From OLB9 sp041392785 (GTDB lineage: Bacteria; Bacteroidota; Bacteroidia; Chitinophagales; Saprospiraceae), in contig JAWKLK010000003.1 of assembly GCA_041392785.1 (NCBI GenBank), positions 62,001-126,000 on the forward strand: 64,000 nucleotides of DNA, written 5' to 3'. The position numbers were made by a program, and so were the translations under genes. Shown piece after piece: positions 45,595 to 53,032 of the stretch. A model generated the notes under the pieces. The model saw nothing but the letters and a program-made list of their open reading frames with translations, searched no databases and was not told the DNA's origin. Within the stretch, counting starts at the first letter, position 1. The number at the start of each line of letters is the position of its first letter.

Positions 45595-45927
45595 CTAACC
45601 CAATACAACTTTTCTGTGCTTTTGACCCCAAGCCACAATTTGACCAATCAATGGTTCTAACGACTTGCCATGTTCAGTTAGGCTGTAACTAATCGTAACA
45701 GCACCAGAAGTATCTACCTCACGACTGACCAACTTATTCATTTCAAGATATTTTAATTCTTTAGTAAGTGTTCGAGGTGTGATACTTCCTAAATCTCTTT
45801 TCAGTTCATTAAACCTTTTTTCCTTGTCGCAAAGACTTGCCAATATTGCCCCACGCCAACGACCACCAATAACATCAATGACATCTTGGACATCTCTTAA
45901 TTGAATTTGTTTTTGTTTATTCTTCAT
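45595..45927 (-). CDS. HxlR-family winged-helix regulator
   Basis: 110 residues. VIDVIGGRWRGAILASL, FNELKRDLGSITPRTLTKELKYLE and YSLTEHGKSLEPLI are the HxlR signature. It is the only non-intron gene on the minus strand of the array, divergent from the NAD(P)-binding protein gene, and probably represses both via the TAGTATCC/GGATACTA repeats between them. Confidence 0.9.
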   Translation of the reverse strand: MKNKQKQIQLRDVQDVIDVIGGRWRGAILASLCDKEKRFNELKRDLGSITPRTLTKELKYLEMNKLVSREVDTSGAVTISYSLTEHGKSLEPLIGQIVAWGQKHRKVVLG

Positions 45928-45941
45928 TTTATTAATATTAA

Positions 45942-46010
45942 TAGTATCCTAAAAGATAGTGGTATTTTCTGCAAATGTAGTATATTTTGGATACTATATT
46001 TATACATTTG
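45942..46010. promoter_or_regulatory. Divergent promoters and HxlR operator
   Basis: TAGTATCC at 45942-45949 and its inverse GGATACTA at 45989-45996; a second inverted repeat TAGTAT/ATACTA spans 45978-45996. -7 boxes: TACATTTG plus strand at 46003-46010, and TACATTTG minus strand at 45972-45979. The layout fits autorepression plus control of the neighbour. Confidence 0.55.
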
Positions 46011-46033
46011 CAGCGAAATAATTTTAATAGAAA

Positions 46034-46666
46034 ATGAACATAACAATTATAGGCGCTTCGGCAGGTGTTGGACTTGAAACGGTTAAAAGAGCATTGGACA
46101 GAAACCACAATATCACAACGCTCTCTCGTTCTGAAATTAATTTGTCAAGTAGGAACAACTTGACAACGCTAAAAGGGAGTGCAACTAATAAAGTCGACCT
46201 AATAAAATCAATTGAAAAAGCAGATGCAGTAATTGTGGCTTTGGGAACAGGAAAAAGTATGAAAGCAACCACTTTGTATTCTGACTTTGCCAAACTTCTT
46301 GCGGAGGTTCAGATAGAAACCAATACGCAAATTCCATTCATTGTTCTTACTGGATTTGGTGCAGGAGAAAGTGGACAATACAATGGATTTATTATGAAAC
46401 AGTTTTTCAAGTTTCTTTTAAAGGATGTCTATGCCGACAAAACCAAAATGGAAGAAATAATCACCAATTCAAAAACGAAATGGGTAATTGTAAGACCAGG
46501 ATTACTTAAAGACAAACCTTTGACCGAAAAATACAGGATTGAAACCAAACTTTACAAAGGAATCAATATCGGCAGTATCAACCGAGCTGATGTAGCTGAC
46601 TTTTTGGTAAAACAAGCAGAAAAACCAACTGAATTAAACAAATACGTTTCACTTTCAAATAAATAA
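46034..46666 (+). CDS. NAD(P)-binding (SDR/NmrA-like) protein
   Basis: 210 residues. Rossmann start MNITIIGASAGVGLETVKRALDR (GASAGVG), then DAVIVALGTGKS and WVIVRPGLLKDKPLTEKY, typical of atypical SDR/NAD(P)H-binding reductases. HxlR-linked proteins of this kind often respond to electrophiles; substrate unknown. DUF4345 protein encoded 3 bp downstream. Confidence 0.85.
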   Translation: MNITIIGASAGVGLETVKRALDRNHNITTLSRSEINLSSRNNLTTLKGSATNKVDLIKSIEKADAVIVALGTGKSMKATTLYSDFAKLLAEVQIETNTQIPFIVLTGFGAGESGQYNGFIMKQFFKFLLKDVYADKTKMEEIITNSKTKWVIVRPGLLKDKPLTEKYRIETKLYKGINIGSINRADVADFLVKQAEKPTELNKYVSLSNK

Positions 46667-46669
46667 AAA

Positions 46670-47071
46670 ATGACTAATCAAACTTTAAACGTTGGCATAC
46701 CAACACCAGTAAAAATCTTCACTTGGATATTAATATGTGCAGGTTGTTTTTTCTTTTACGTTTATACTTTCAATCCCGCCATTAGTTTTCCGAATGCGAG
46801 TTTGGACACTTACTCGGCAAAAATGGGTTTTGGAAGTACAGGAGTTAGAATTATTGGAGGTGTTTTAATTCTACTTGTAAGCCTTCTTGCCAACAAGCCC
46901 AGTTGGTTATTTGCAACACTATTGGGTAGAGTTTTTGTAGAAATTGGTGATTTAATTTTAGGATTAATTCTTGACGGTTTCACTCCGAATACAATTGCCT
47001 TAATCGTATTAGCAAGTTTAGAAATTTGGGCAGTTTCAAGACTTTGGAAAGTCATTAAATCAAAACCTTAG
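46670..47071 (+). CDS. DUF4345-like membrane protein
   Basis: 133 residues, four hydrophobic segments (ILICAGCFFFYVYTF, GVRIIGGVLILLVSLLA, LLGRVFVEIGDLILGLI, IALIVLASLEIW). The GxTGVRIIGG and GRVFVEIGD pattern fits DUF4345. Downstream partner of the SDR gene. Confidence 0.7.
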   Translation: MTNQTLNVGIPTPVKIFTWILICAGCFFFYVYTFNPAISFPNASLDTYSAKMGFGSTGVRIIGGVLILLVSLLANKPSWLFATLLGRVFVEIGDLILGLILDGFTPNTIALIVLASLEIWAVSRLWKVIKSKP

Positions 47072-47089
47072 ACGAGAAAAGAAAGGGCA

Positions 47090-47226
47090 GCAGGTAACTG
47101 CAGTTTGGCAAAATGGCGGGTTTAGTGCAAAATTGAACATTTGGTTTTCAAAAGAACTTTAGTGCTAAAAAGGAATTAAGTGCTTCAAAGTCCGCCACTT
47201 CGCCAAGCTGCAAAACGTTGTAAGTC
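47090..47226 (+). repeat. attC-like site 9 (137 bp class)
   Basis: Inner core GCAGGTAAC at 47090-47098 exactly complements the HxlR cassette's 5' end GTTACCTGC (45542-45550). Stem CTGCAGTTTGGC/GCCAAGCTGCA with TGGCGG/CCGCCA; outer core GTTGTAAGTC at 47217-47226. Confidence 0.85.
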
Positions 47227-47240
47227 ATAAAAGCGAAATA

Positions 47241-47774
47241 ATGGGACAAAGTGCTACTTTATACCAAATTAAGGAACGAGTCTTCGAAAAATTAGCAGAT
47301 GATCCATCATGCTTCAAAGCTGATATGGCTGAAGAATATGAGATATTCGAAAAAAACTTCGAAGGCTTATTATTTGTACTATCCAAAAGTATTCCGAATG
47401 AATCTAAAGAGATAATTAATCAAATCTTCTATCCATCTAACTATTTAGGGGAGAGTATTAATTTTGATTCAATTGACTTCGAAAATTTGGAAGACGAGTC
47501 AGTTTTAGAAAATGAACCGATTAGTTATTTAACTCCGCAATTGGTTGGTGAATTGAAGAGACTTTTGGATGATATTAACAAGACTGATTTTCTTAGTAAT
47601 TACAGTTCAACAGAATTGAATGATAATGGCATTTATCATGAAATTTGGCATGATGATGAATCTCCTGACCAAGTATTAAACAAACGTGACATCGAAGAAG
47701 GATTTGATTTATTACGCAATCTATTCAATCGAGCAAACGAAGAAGGAAATTATATTCTAGCATTTGTCGGATGA
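47241..47774 (+). CDS. DUF1877 (YfbM-like) protein
   Basis: 177 residues, acidic, no signal. The start MGQSATLYQIKERVFEKL and end (EGFDLLRNLFNRANEEGNYILAFVG) fit DUF1877. PISYLTPQLVGELKRLL is the central element. Function unknown. The ATG is 24 bp after the cassette boundary; there is no promoter unit ahead, so it is read through from the previous cassette. Confidence 0.75.
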   Translation: MGQSATLYQIKERVFEKLADDPSCFKADMAEEYEIFEKNFEGLLFVLSKSIPNESKEIINQIFYPSNYLGESINFDSIDFENLEDESVLENEPISYLTPQLVGELKRLLDDINKTDFLSNYSSTELNDNGIYHEIWHDDESPDQVLNKRDIEEGFDLLRNLFNRANEEGNYILAFVG

Positions 47775-47783
47775 ATAAAAGAC

Positions 47784-47826
47784 GACTTACATGCATTAAA
47801 ACGCATTTTACATTAAACGTTATAGG
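47784..47826 (+). repeat. attC-like site 10 (short, degenerate)
   Basis: 43 bp. Inner core GACTTACA complements the cassette's 5' end TTGTAAGTC at 8 positions; outer core GTTATAGG at 47819-47826. The stem is short (ATGC..GCAT), so the site may be a deletion form. Confidence 0.55.
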
Positions 47827-48009
47827 CACTTCTACCTTTTTCCCAAGCCAAAAATAATTTTCCCACATCACTTTCGTTGAAAATTGTGTAAAATGTATAA
47901 AAAGAGTAAATTTGCAGAAAAAAATGAGTATTAATTATCAACAACTTAGCTAACGTTAGTAAGAACTAATTCGACACTTTAATTGCGGACAACAGGAGAA
48001 TAGAGAATA
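47826..48009 (+). repeat. Promoter/attI-like unit, copy 6 (3' truncated)
   Basis: About 184 bp of the 5' part, without the -7 box and AAG^TT end; it stops 8 bp before the OMP stop codon. Copies 1 and 6 are truncated at opposite ends, marking the borders of the array. Confidence 0.7.
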
Positions 48010-48016
48010 AAGACGC

Positions 48017-49306
48017 TTACTTGATCACTTCTACCACCTTGACATCCAATAATCGCATTACAGCTTCCTTCTGAATATTATTGATTTCTTCCCAACTTTT
48101 GCTGTAAATTTCCATAGTTTTTTCTCTTTTCAAATGGTCAATACAAGTTTGCAACGCTGTTTTCAATGCTAGAGTTTGGGAGGCCAATGTAGTTTCGGTT
48201 GATGCAATATAGATAGTTTTATTTGATGTCACAGCGGATTGAAAATAAGGACATACATCAGTAAAACATAGTGTGTCATTGCTGACGACCACCTTTCCCT
48301 TTTTATCATCAATAACCAACACTAAAGTTGATGTAGAATCTAAATTCTCAGGCAGCGCGATTAGTTTTGTATCAAACTCACAAGTACCATTTAAGGCGGT
48401 AGGTTGAGAGTTTTGTGTAGAATCTACGAGTGGAATGGCAGCAGAAATCACAGGTACTGCAATGGGAACAATTTCAGGGCCAAATGAATATTTTATATGC
48501 ATTCCAAAATAGGTGTACCAATCTTTTTTGATACTATTACCGCGCAAAGTTCCAGTATTAACTATTACAGGGTTGGTTCCTAAATATTCGCCTGTTCTGT
48601 TGGATAATGTTCCTGCCAAAGTTTGTCCTGCTGCTACAAACTCATTATAATTCACATATGAACCAGAGACATCGTCTAGGTAATCTGTATATGTTCTATT
48701 GGTTGTAACTTCTAATCCTAAACTTATTTTCTTAGCGATATCAAATTCTATAGTTCCACCGACAACTCTAGTAAGTGTGTTCAAACTATAAGGTTCTTTA
48801 TTTGAATTAGGTAAAAACTGTCCTTCCGTTCCTAATGGTTGCAATCGTATCAGTTCATTATTATAATTTGCCTTGGGATCAAAAAGTGTGATTCCAGCCC
48901 CAGCAGTAGTGTAAAGCCTAATTTTATATTTATTTAGTCCTTTTAAAAAATAGTTTATCTTGAAATGAGTTAGTAAACTGAATTGAGTAATAGGTGACAC
49001 AAAACTTAAATTGCGAACTTTTCTCTGTGGATCTCTCGCATATGCATCATCACCTGAAATTGAACCATGCAAAATTCGAGTACTTAAACCAAACCAGTTA
49101 AAAAATTCAGTGCCAACACTGGTACCATAAGCAATATTACTTGGTCCAAAACTAAGCTTAATTGGTTGTGGAGCAAGGTCTCCTTGGTAATACATAGAAC
49201 CTACATGAACATTGACATAAATTCTCTGTCCTGTGATATGGGTGGTGATCGAAAATAAAAGATACACCACAACCGTAACAAATGTTTTAAGTTGCTTTGA
49301 ATACAT
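48017..49306 (-). CDS. Outer membrane beta-barrel protein (DUF6089-like)
   Basis: 429 residues with signal peptide (ending near THITGQ), then about 270 residues of beta strands (YVNVHVGSMYYQGDLAPQ, GLSTRILHGSISGDDAY, GLEVTTNRTYTDYLDDVSGSYVN) as in Bacteroidota DUF6089 barrels. The C-terminal 150 residues are a soluble helical tail with two Cys. A fragment of its 3' end recurs at 31712-31800, across the cassette array. Role unknown. Confidence 0.75.
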   Translation of the reverse strand: MYSKQLKTFVTVVVYLLFSITTHITGQRIYVNVHVGSMYYQGDLAPQPIKLSFGPSNIAYGTSVGTEFFNWFGLSTRILHGSISGDDAYARDPQRKVRNLSFVSPITQFSLLTHFKINYFLKGLNKYKIRLYTTAGAGITLFDPKANYNNELIRLQPLGTEGQFLPNSNKEPYSLNTLTRVVGGTIEFDIAKKISLGLEVTTNRTYTDYLDDVSGSYVNYNEFVAAGQTLAGTLSNRTGEYLGTNPVIVNTGTLRGNSIKKDWYTYFGMHIKYSFGPEIVPIAVPVISAAIPLVDSTQNSQPTALNGTCEFDTKLIALPENLDSTSTLVLVIDDKKGKVVVSNDTLCFTDVCPYFQSAVTSNKTIYIASTETTLASQTLALKTALQTCIDHLKREKTMEIYSKSWEEINNIQKEAVMRLLDVKVVEVIK

Positions 49307-49370
49307 TTTCGGGTTTCAGGTCACTCCTATGTATAGGACGGATTTTAAACCGAAATATACATAAAGGCAA

Positions 49371-49401
49371 CAAAGGTAGTAGAGAAATTTTGTTTCGGCA
49401 A
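49371..49401 (-). promoter_or_regulatory. Promoter of the OMP gene
   Basis: Minus strand TACCTTTG at 49371-49378 with TTG 20 bp upstream (49399-49401). Leader about 58 nt. Confidence 0.5.
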
Positions 49402-49460
49402 GTGATGTACATCTGAAAACTACTAAAAGTCAAATAGTGACAAATGTCCACTTTTTAAGA

Positions 49461-49985
49461 TTAAATTTCAAGAAGACCATAGGGTAAAGACATATTTACG
49501 ATTTTATTAATATCATCTATTGACTGTACGAATTCGGAATTTAGAGGTACTAGATAAGTCGAATGATCATTCCCAATGGTGGCCATCAGTTGCATAGGAT
49601 ACTCGTCAATGCTTTCAATTTTACCTATAATTTCATCACGGTTATAAACAGTATAATCTTCCAAATCCTTCAACAAAACTGATTGTGGAAGCTGCTTTGG
49701 ATCATACTGTATCTCGTTGATATACAGCGACATACCATTCAGCGCTTGTACAGATTCAATGCCTTCAATACCTTCAAATTTCATCAAATTGTTGTGTATC
49801 TCAGAATTGTCTTCAATAAAATAAGGCACATAACTACCCCATTGCACCATGAAAACGAATTTTTGCTTTTTTAAAATTTTAATATAGTCTGTATTTAAAT
49901 TAACTTTTATCCATCCATCTTTACCATAGGGTTTCACTACTTTACCTAATTCAAGATAGTGTTCTGAAAGTTTTCCTTTTATCAT
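49461..49985 (-). CDS. rimM: Ribosome maturation factor RimM
   Basis: 174 residues. The start LGKVVKPYGKDGWIKVNL and the end (EYPMQLMATI..YLVPLNSEFVQSID) match the two barrels of RimM, which helps mature the 30S head. Its start is 1 bp after the stop of the lipoprotein gene; operon mnmA-lipoprotein-rimM. Confidence 0.9.
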   Translation of the reverse strand: MIKGKLSEHYLELGKVVKPYGKDGWIKVNLNTDYIKILKKQKFVFMVQWGSYVPYFIEDNSEIHNNLMKFEGIEGIESVQALNGMSLYINEIQYDPKQLPQSVLLKDLEDYTVYNRDEIIGKIESIDEYPMQLMATIGNDHSTYLVPLNSEFVQSIDDINKIVNMSLPYGLLEI

Positions 49986-49986
49986 T

Positions 49987-50724
49987 TTATGGTTGATATG
50001 AAATTAATGTTAGGATGTGTTCAAATCCTTGATTGGCCTTTATGCTCCACGGTGATTGCAGATTATTGCCATTGCAATCATACATAATCATATTTCGTTT
50101 GACTAACCCAATATTTTTTACGTAAAAATCTTCAACTTTTCTGATATCTATGACAGTTTCTGAGTTTGCCATTGAAATTTCAAGCATCGGATATAAAGTT
50201 CCGTTGAGATCAAAAGTTGCGTCATCACTGACTACTTCCGCTTCCCAACCTTCATAAAGTTTCATAATATCACCTCCTGCATCCACCTGCAATGAAGGAT
50301 CAATAAACACTGTGGGATTCCACTGTGTGCCTAATTTCAATGGGAAAACTAAACTCAATAATGAAATATTTTCTTCATTTCTTATTACATAATTACTGTC
50401 ATTGAACATAGTCCAAGTATTAATTGGAGTCCAATCATGATCTAAATTCCGCTTCCAAAATCTGAACACTCTTTTCACTTCTTTGCCTTCTGCATCGATA
50501 TAAGAATCCCCAATTACTTCCTTTATATAGGACCTTAATGTATCTCGTCTAGGCCCACCTAACCTTACAATAATGCTATCCGAAGTGAAAATTCTTTCGG
50601 CACCTTGACTTACAGGATAATATTCATATCCAAAGGTGGAGGAATCTACATCTTCTACTTCCTCATTGCAAGCAATTAAACCAAACAATAACAAAGTCGT
50701 AAAAAAATATATGTGCAACTTCAT
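49987..50724 (-). CDS. Predicted lipoprotein, unknown function
   Basis: 245 residues with lipobox LIAC (Cys19). Beta-rich body (YYPVSQGAERIFTSDSIIVR, KLGTQWNP, VKNIGLVKRNMIMYDC). No named family. It sits between mnmA (16 bp) and rimM (1 bp), so shares their transcript. Confidence 0.65.
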   Translation of the reverse strand: MKLHIYFFTTLLLFGLIACNEEVEDVDSSTFGYEYYPVSQGAERIFTSDSIIVRLGGPRRDTLRSYIKEVIGDSYIDAEGKEVKRVFRFWKRNLDHDWTPINTWTMFNDSNYVIRNEENISLLSLVFPLKLGTQWNPTVFIDPSLQVDAGGDIMKLYEGWEAEVVSDDATFDLNGTLYPMLEISMANSETVIDIRKVEDFYVKNIGLVKRNMIMYDCNGNNLQSPWSIKANQGFEHILTLISYQP

Positions 50725-50740
50725 ATTCGAATTTATAAAA

Positions 50741-51844
50741 TCAATGATTAAAACTCTTCTCTATTATTCCACCTCCAATTATATCATCATCTTCATAAAA
50801 GACAGCAGATTGACCAGGTGCAATACCTTTCACATTAGCCAAAAATTCGACGCTAACCTTATCGTTTCCAAGCATCGTAATATTTGACAAGGCACCTTTG
50901 TCATTATATCTTACTTGTGTAATACATTCTAATTCAGAAGACAATGATGGATATTTCATCCAATTAATTTTTGACACTGTCATACCATTTCTCACCAATG
51001 CTTCCACTGGCCCCAAAACTACTGTATTGGTATCAGGATGAATGTCTGTGACAAACATAGGTACCTTAAATCCTCCGCCCAAACCTTTCCTTTGACCAAC
51101 GGTATAAAAAGGATATCCTTCGTGTTGCCCTAGTACATTCCCCGATGCATCTACAAAGTTTCCTCCTGATACACGTTCTTCCAAACCATCCACTCTTCTC
51201 TTCAAAAATCCTCGATAATCATTATCAGGAACAAAGCAAATCTCATAACTTTCAGCTTTTTTTGAGAGTGCTTCGTATCCGAAGTCCTTCGCCATCTGTC
51301 TTATTTCGGTCTTAGTAAAATTCCCTAAAGGAAAATGTGATCTGTTCAAACATTCTTGTGATAAACCCCAGAGAACATATGATTGATCCTTGCGGTCATC
51401 TTTGCCTTTAGAAATAAATAAACGGTGATTAAGCTCTTTTATTGTGGCATAATGACCCGTAGCGATGAATGCACAATCCATAGCGTCTGCCTTACGCAGC
51501 AATGCGCTCCATTTTATATGAGTATTACATAATACACATGGGTTTGGTGTGCGCCCATTTAAATATTCATCTACAAAATTGTCAATCACGTAGTTACCAA
51601 ATTCATCTCTTATATCTATAATATAATGTGGAAAATTCATATCAACAGCAACTTGTCTCGCATCATTTATGGAGTCAAGCGAGCAACATCCAGTCTCCTT
51701 CTTAGAGCCTCCGGATGCAGCATAATCCCACGTTTTCATTGTGATTCCGACTACTTCATATCCTTGCTCATGCAACATCATAGCTGCTACCGTGCTATCG
51801 ATACCACCAGACATAGCCACTAATACTCTGCCATTTTTACTCAT
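50741..51844 (-). CDS. mnmA: tRNA-specific 2-thiouridylase
   Basis: 367 residues. ATP-pyrophosphatase loop MSGGIDSTVAA (11-21), catalytic Cys103 in NPCVLCN and Cys203 in YEICFVPD, plus GQRKGLGGG. It thiolates U34 of tRNA Lys, Glu and Gln. First gene of an operon. Confidence 0.96.
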   Translation of the reverse strand: MSKNGRVLVAMSGGIDSTVAAMMLHEQGYEVVGITMKTWDYAASGGSKKETGCCSLDSINDARQVAVDMNFPHYIIDIRDEFGNYVIDNFVDEYLNGRTPNPCVLCNTHIKWSALLRKADAMDCAFIATGHYATIKELNHRLFISKGKDDRKDQSYVLWGLSQECLNRSHFPLGNFTKTEIRQMAKDFGYEALSKKAESYEICFVPDNDYRGFLKRRVDGLEERVSGGNFVDASGNVLGQHEGYPFYTVGQRKGLGGGFKVPMFVTDIHPDTNTVVLGPVEALVRNGMTVSKINWMKYPSLSSELECITQVRYNDKGALSNITMLGNDKVSVEFLANVKGIAPGQSAVFYEDDDIIGGGIIEKSFNH

Positions 51845-51869
51845 TCAATAATAACATTGCTTAAAGTTG

Positions 51870-51877
51870 CAAAGATA
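51870..51877 (-). promoter_or_regulatory. -7 box for the mnmA operon
   Basis: Minus strand TATCTTTG, 26-33 bp upstream of the ATG. No -33 box at the ideal distance. Confidence 0.4.
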
Positions 51878-51947
51878 AGTGTTTCAAGCCAAAAGCATCT
51901 AATTATGCTTGATGTACTTATGTGTAGGCAGCTATCTGCTCAACATA

Positions 51948-52709
51948 TCAATGCTCTCTTGGAGAAATCTTCGCATTGAATTGTGCACTCTTTATATCTG
52001 GATCCATTTGTATTGTTTCCAAAAAGTCTTTGGGATCGATTTTACTTTTATCAAATGTGATAACCCACAAGTTCAAATTGGGTGCGATTTTCTTAACAAG
52101 TTTGACATTGAAGTCTTCATACTTCTTAATCCACTTAGCTAAGAACATATTTTCATTAGGCTCTATAATTATTTGATTATCTAAAACAGGCATTGGAGGA
52201 GTTTTTCTCTCTTCCCCTATGACGTCACCGCTTGTTACGGTATTTTCATATGGTTTGAGCACATTCCAGTCTTTTGAGTAAACTATATTTTCCAACAATA
52301 GCTGCAAATCCATGATTGCTTGTGGGCGATCATTTTTTCCAGTAATTTCTTTTTTTACATTTCCTTTTTTAAATCCTAATTTGATTAAAGGAAAATCAAT
52401 GATATCGCTTGGGTAATCATCCTTAAAAGAATAAAAGTCTGCTTTTTCAAACGCGGATTGGAGCGTTTGATATTGTTCATCCGTTATTTTTTTTTCGTAA
52501 ATGCCAAAAATTTCAGTGTTTGCTATTCCCTCAAAAATTGCTTGTTTATTAGGATAAATATAAAGATTATACACAGAACATTTTCCAAAACAACTACCCT
52601 TTTCTAAACTGAAAGTTGCTTTGCTTTTATCAAGGCTCAAAAGCTTTTTAGTTGAATTACATGCTGAAATTCCAAATATCATTACAAAAAAAACAATATA
52701 CTGCTTCAT
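51948..52709 (-). CDS. DUF6438 lipoprotein
   Basis: About 253 residues from MKQYIVFFVMIFGISAC (lipobox ISAC); an ATG 60 bp earlier (52769) only adds a non-signal stretch. KGSCFGKCSVYNLYIYPNKQAIFEGI is the DUF6438 core, with a CxxxC pair. The C-terminal 90 residues (IEPNENMFLAKWIKKYEDFNVKL and WVITFD) form a separate part. Unknown function, envelope. Confidence 0.75.
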   Translation of the reverse strand: MKQYIVFFVMIFGISACNSTKKLLSLDKSKATFSLEKGSCFGKCSVYNLYIYPNKQAIFEGIANTEIFGIYEKKITDEQYQTLQSAFEKADFYSFKDDYPSDIIDFPLIKLGFKKGNVKKEITGKNDRPQAIMDLQLLLENIVYSKDWNVLKPYENTVTSGDVIGEERKTPPMPVLDNQIIIEPNENMFLAKWIKKYEDFNVKLVKKIAPNLNLWVITFDKSKIDPKDFLETIQMDPDIKSAQFNAKISPREH

Positions 52710-52940
52710 ATTTATAAAATAAGTCGCTTTCATAACATCAACAATCCTACCAAAGTTACAATTCTGCATCCATTAATTTTAAGTTTATCCAATGGGTTTT
52801 TATTCATAAATATATTGAATACACCACTAAAAAATTTAAAATATTAATATAAAATGGTTTACATATTAAAAAAATAAAATTATTTGATTCTTAGCAAATT
52901 TTTTGTTTTACTACCAATGCCTTGGCATGATTTTGGTACA

Positions 52941-53032
52941 GTACTATGCAGTTCAGATTTATTTAAGGAGTACTTAAGCAAATTGTTACTCGAGACCGGT
53001 GAAAGGGGAATTTAGCCGGTCTCATTTTTTTT
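52941..53032 (+). ncRNA. Candidate small RNA
   Basis: No plus-strand gene lies upstream, yet a strong plus-strand terminator ends here. The stretch has a second hairpin, TTAAGgagtaCTTAA (52964-52977). Upstream CTTGGCATGATTTTGGTA (52921-52938) distantly resembles a sigma-54 site (GGCA present, -12 element imperfect). Together this suggests an sRNA of about 90 nt; no homology evidence. Confidence 0.35.
52992..53032 (+). terminator. Intrinsic terminator
   Basis: Stem GAGACCGG (52992-52999) with CCGGTCTC (53016-53023), followed by A and eight T. Directed plus-strand; on the minus strand it ends accD but lacks a T-run. Confidence 0.75.

Larger units (their letters stand above)
31832..48009. mobile_element. 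Integron-like gene-cassette array without integrase
   Basis: Ten attC-like imperfect palindromes separate cassettes with almost uniform plus-strand genes. Several cassettes show exact complementarity between their 3' inner core site and their own 5' end: AGCGATAAC/GTTATCGCT, TCCAGATAAC/GTTATCTGGA, CCTACATAAC/GTTATGTAGG, ACTGAGAAC/GTTCTCAGT, ACAGCCAAC/GTTGGCTGT and GCAGGTAAC/GTTACCTGC. Six copies of a ~360-bp non-coding unit precede groups of cassettes. No tyrosine integrase (IntI) is encoded in the window, so this is a CALIN-like array or the distal part of a larger integron. Confidence 0.75.

Noticed and set aside
31832..48009. Repeated units as a CRISPR array
   Set aside because: The units are about 360 bp and are separated by genes of different size; no short repeats with uniform spacers exist.
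31832..48009. Repeated unit as an insertion sequence or MITE
   Set aside because: No terminal inverted repeats or target duplications, and its 3' end always coincides with a cassette boundary.
52921..52938. Sigma-54 promoter
   Set aside because: The GGCA part fits, but the -12 element lacks the GC at the right distance; kept only as a hint for the small RNA.
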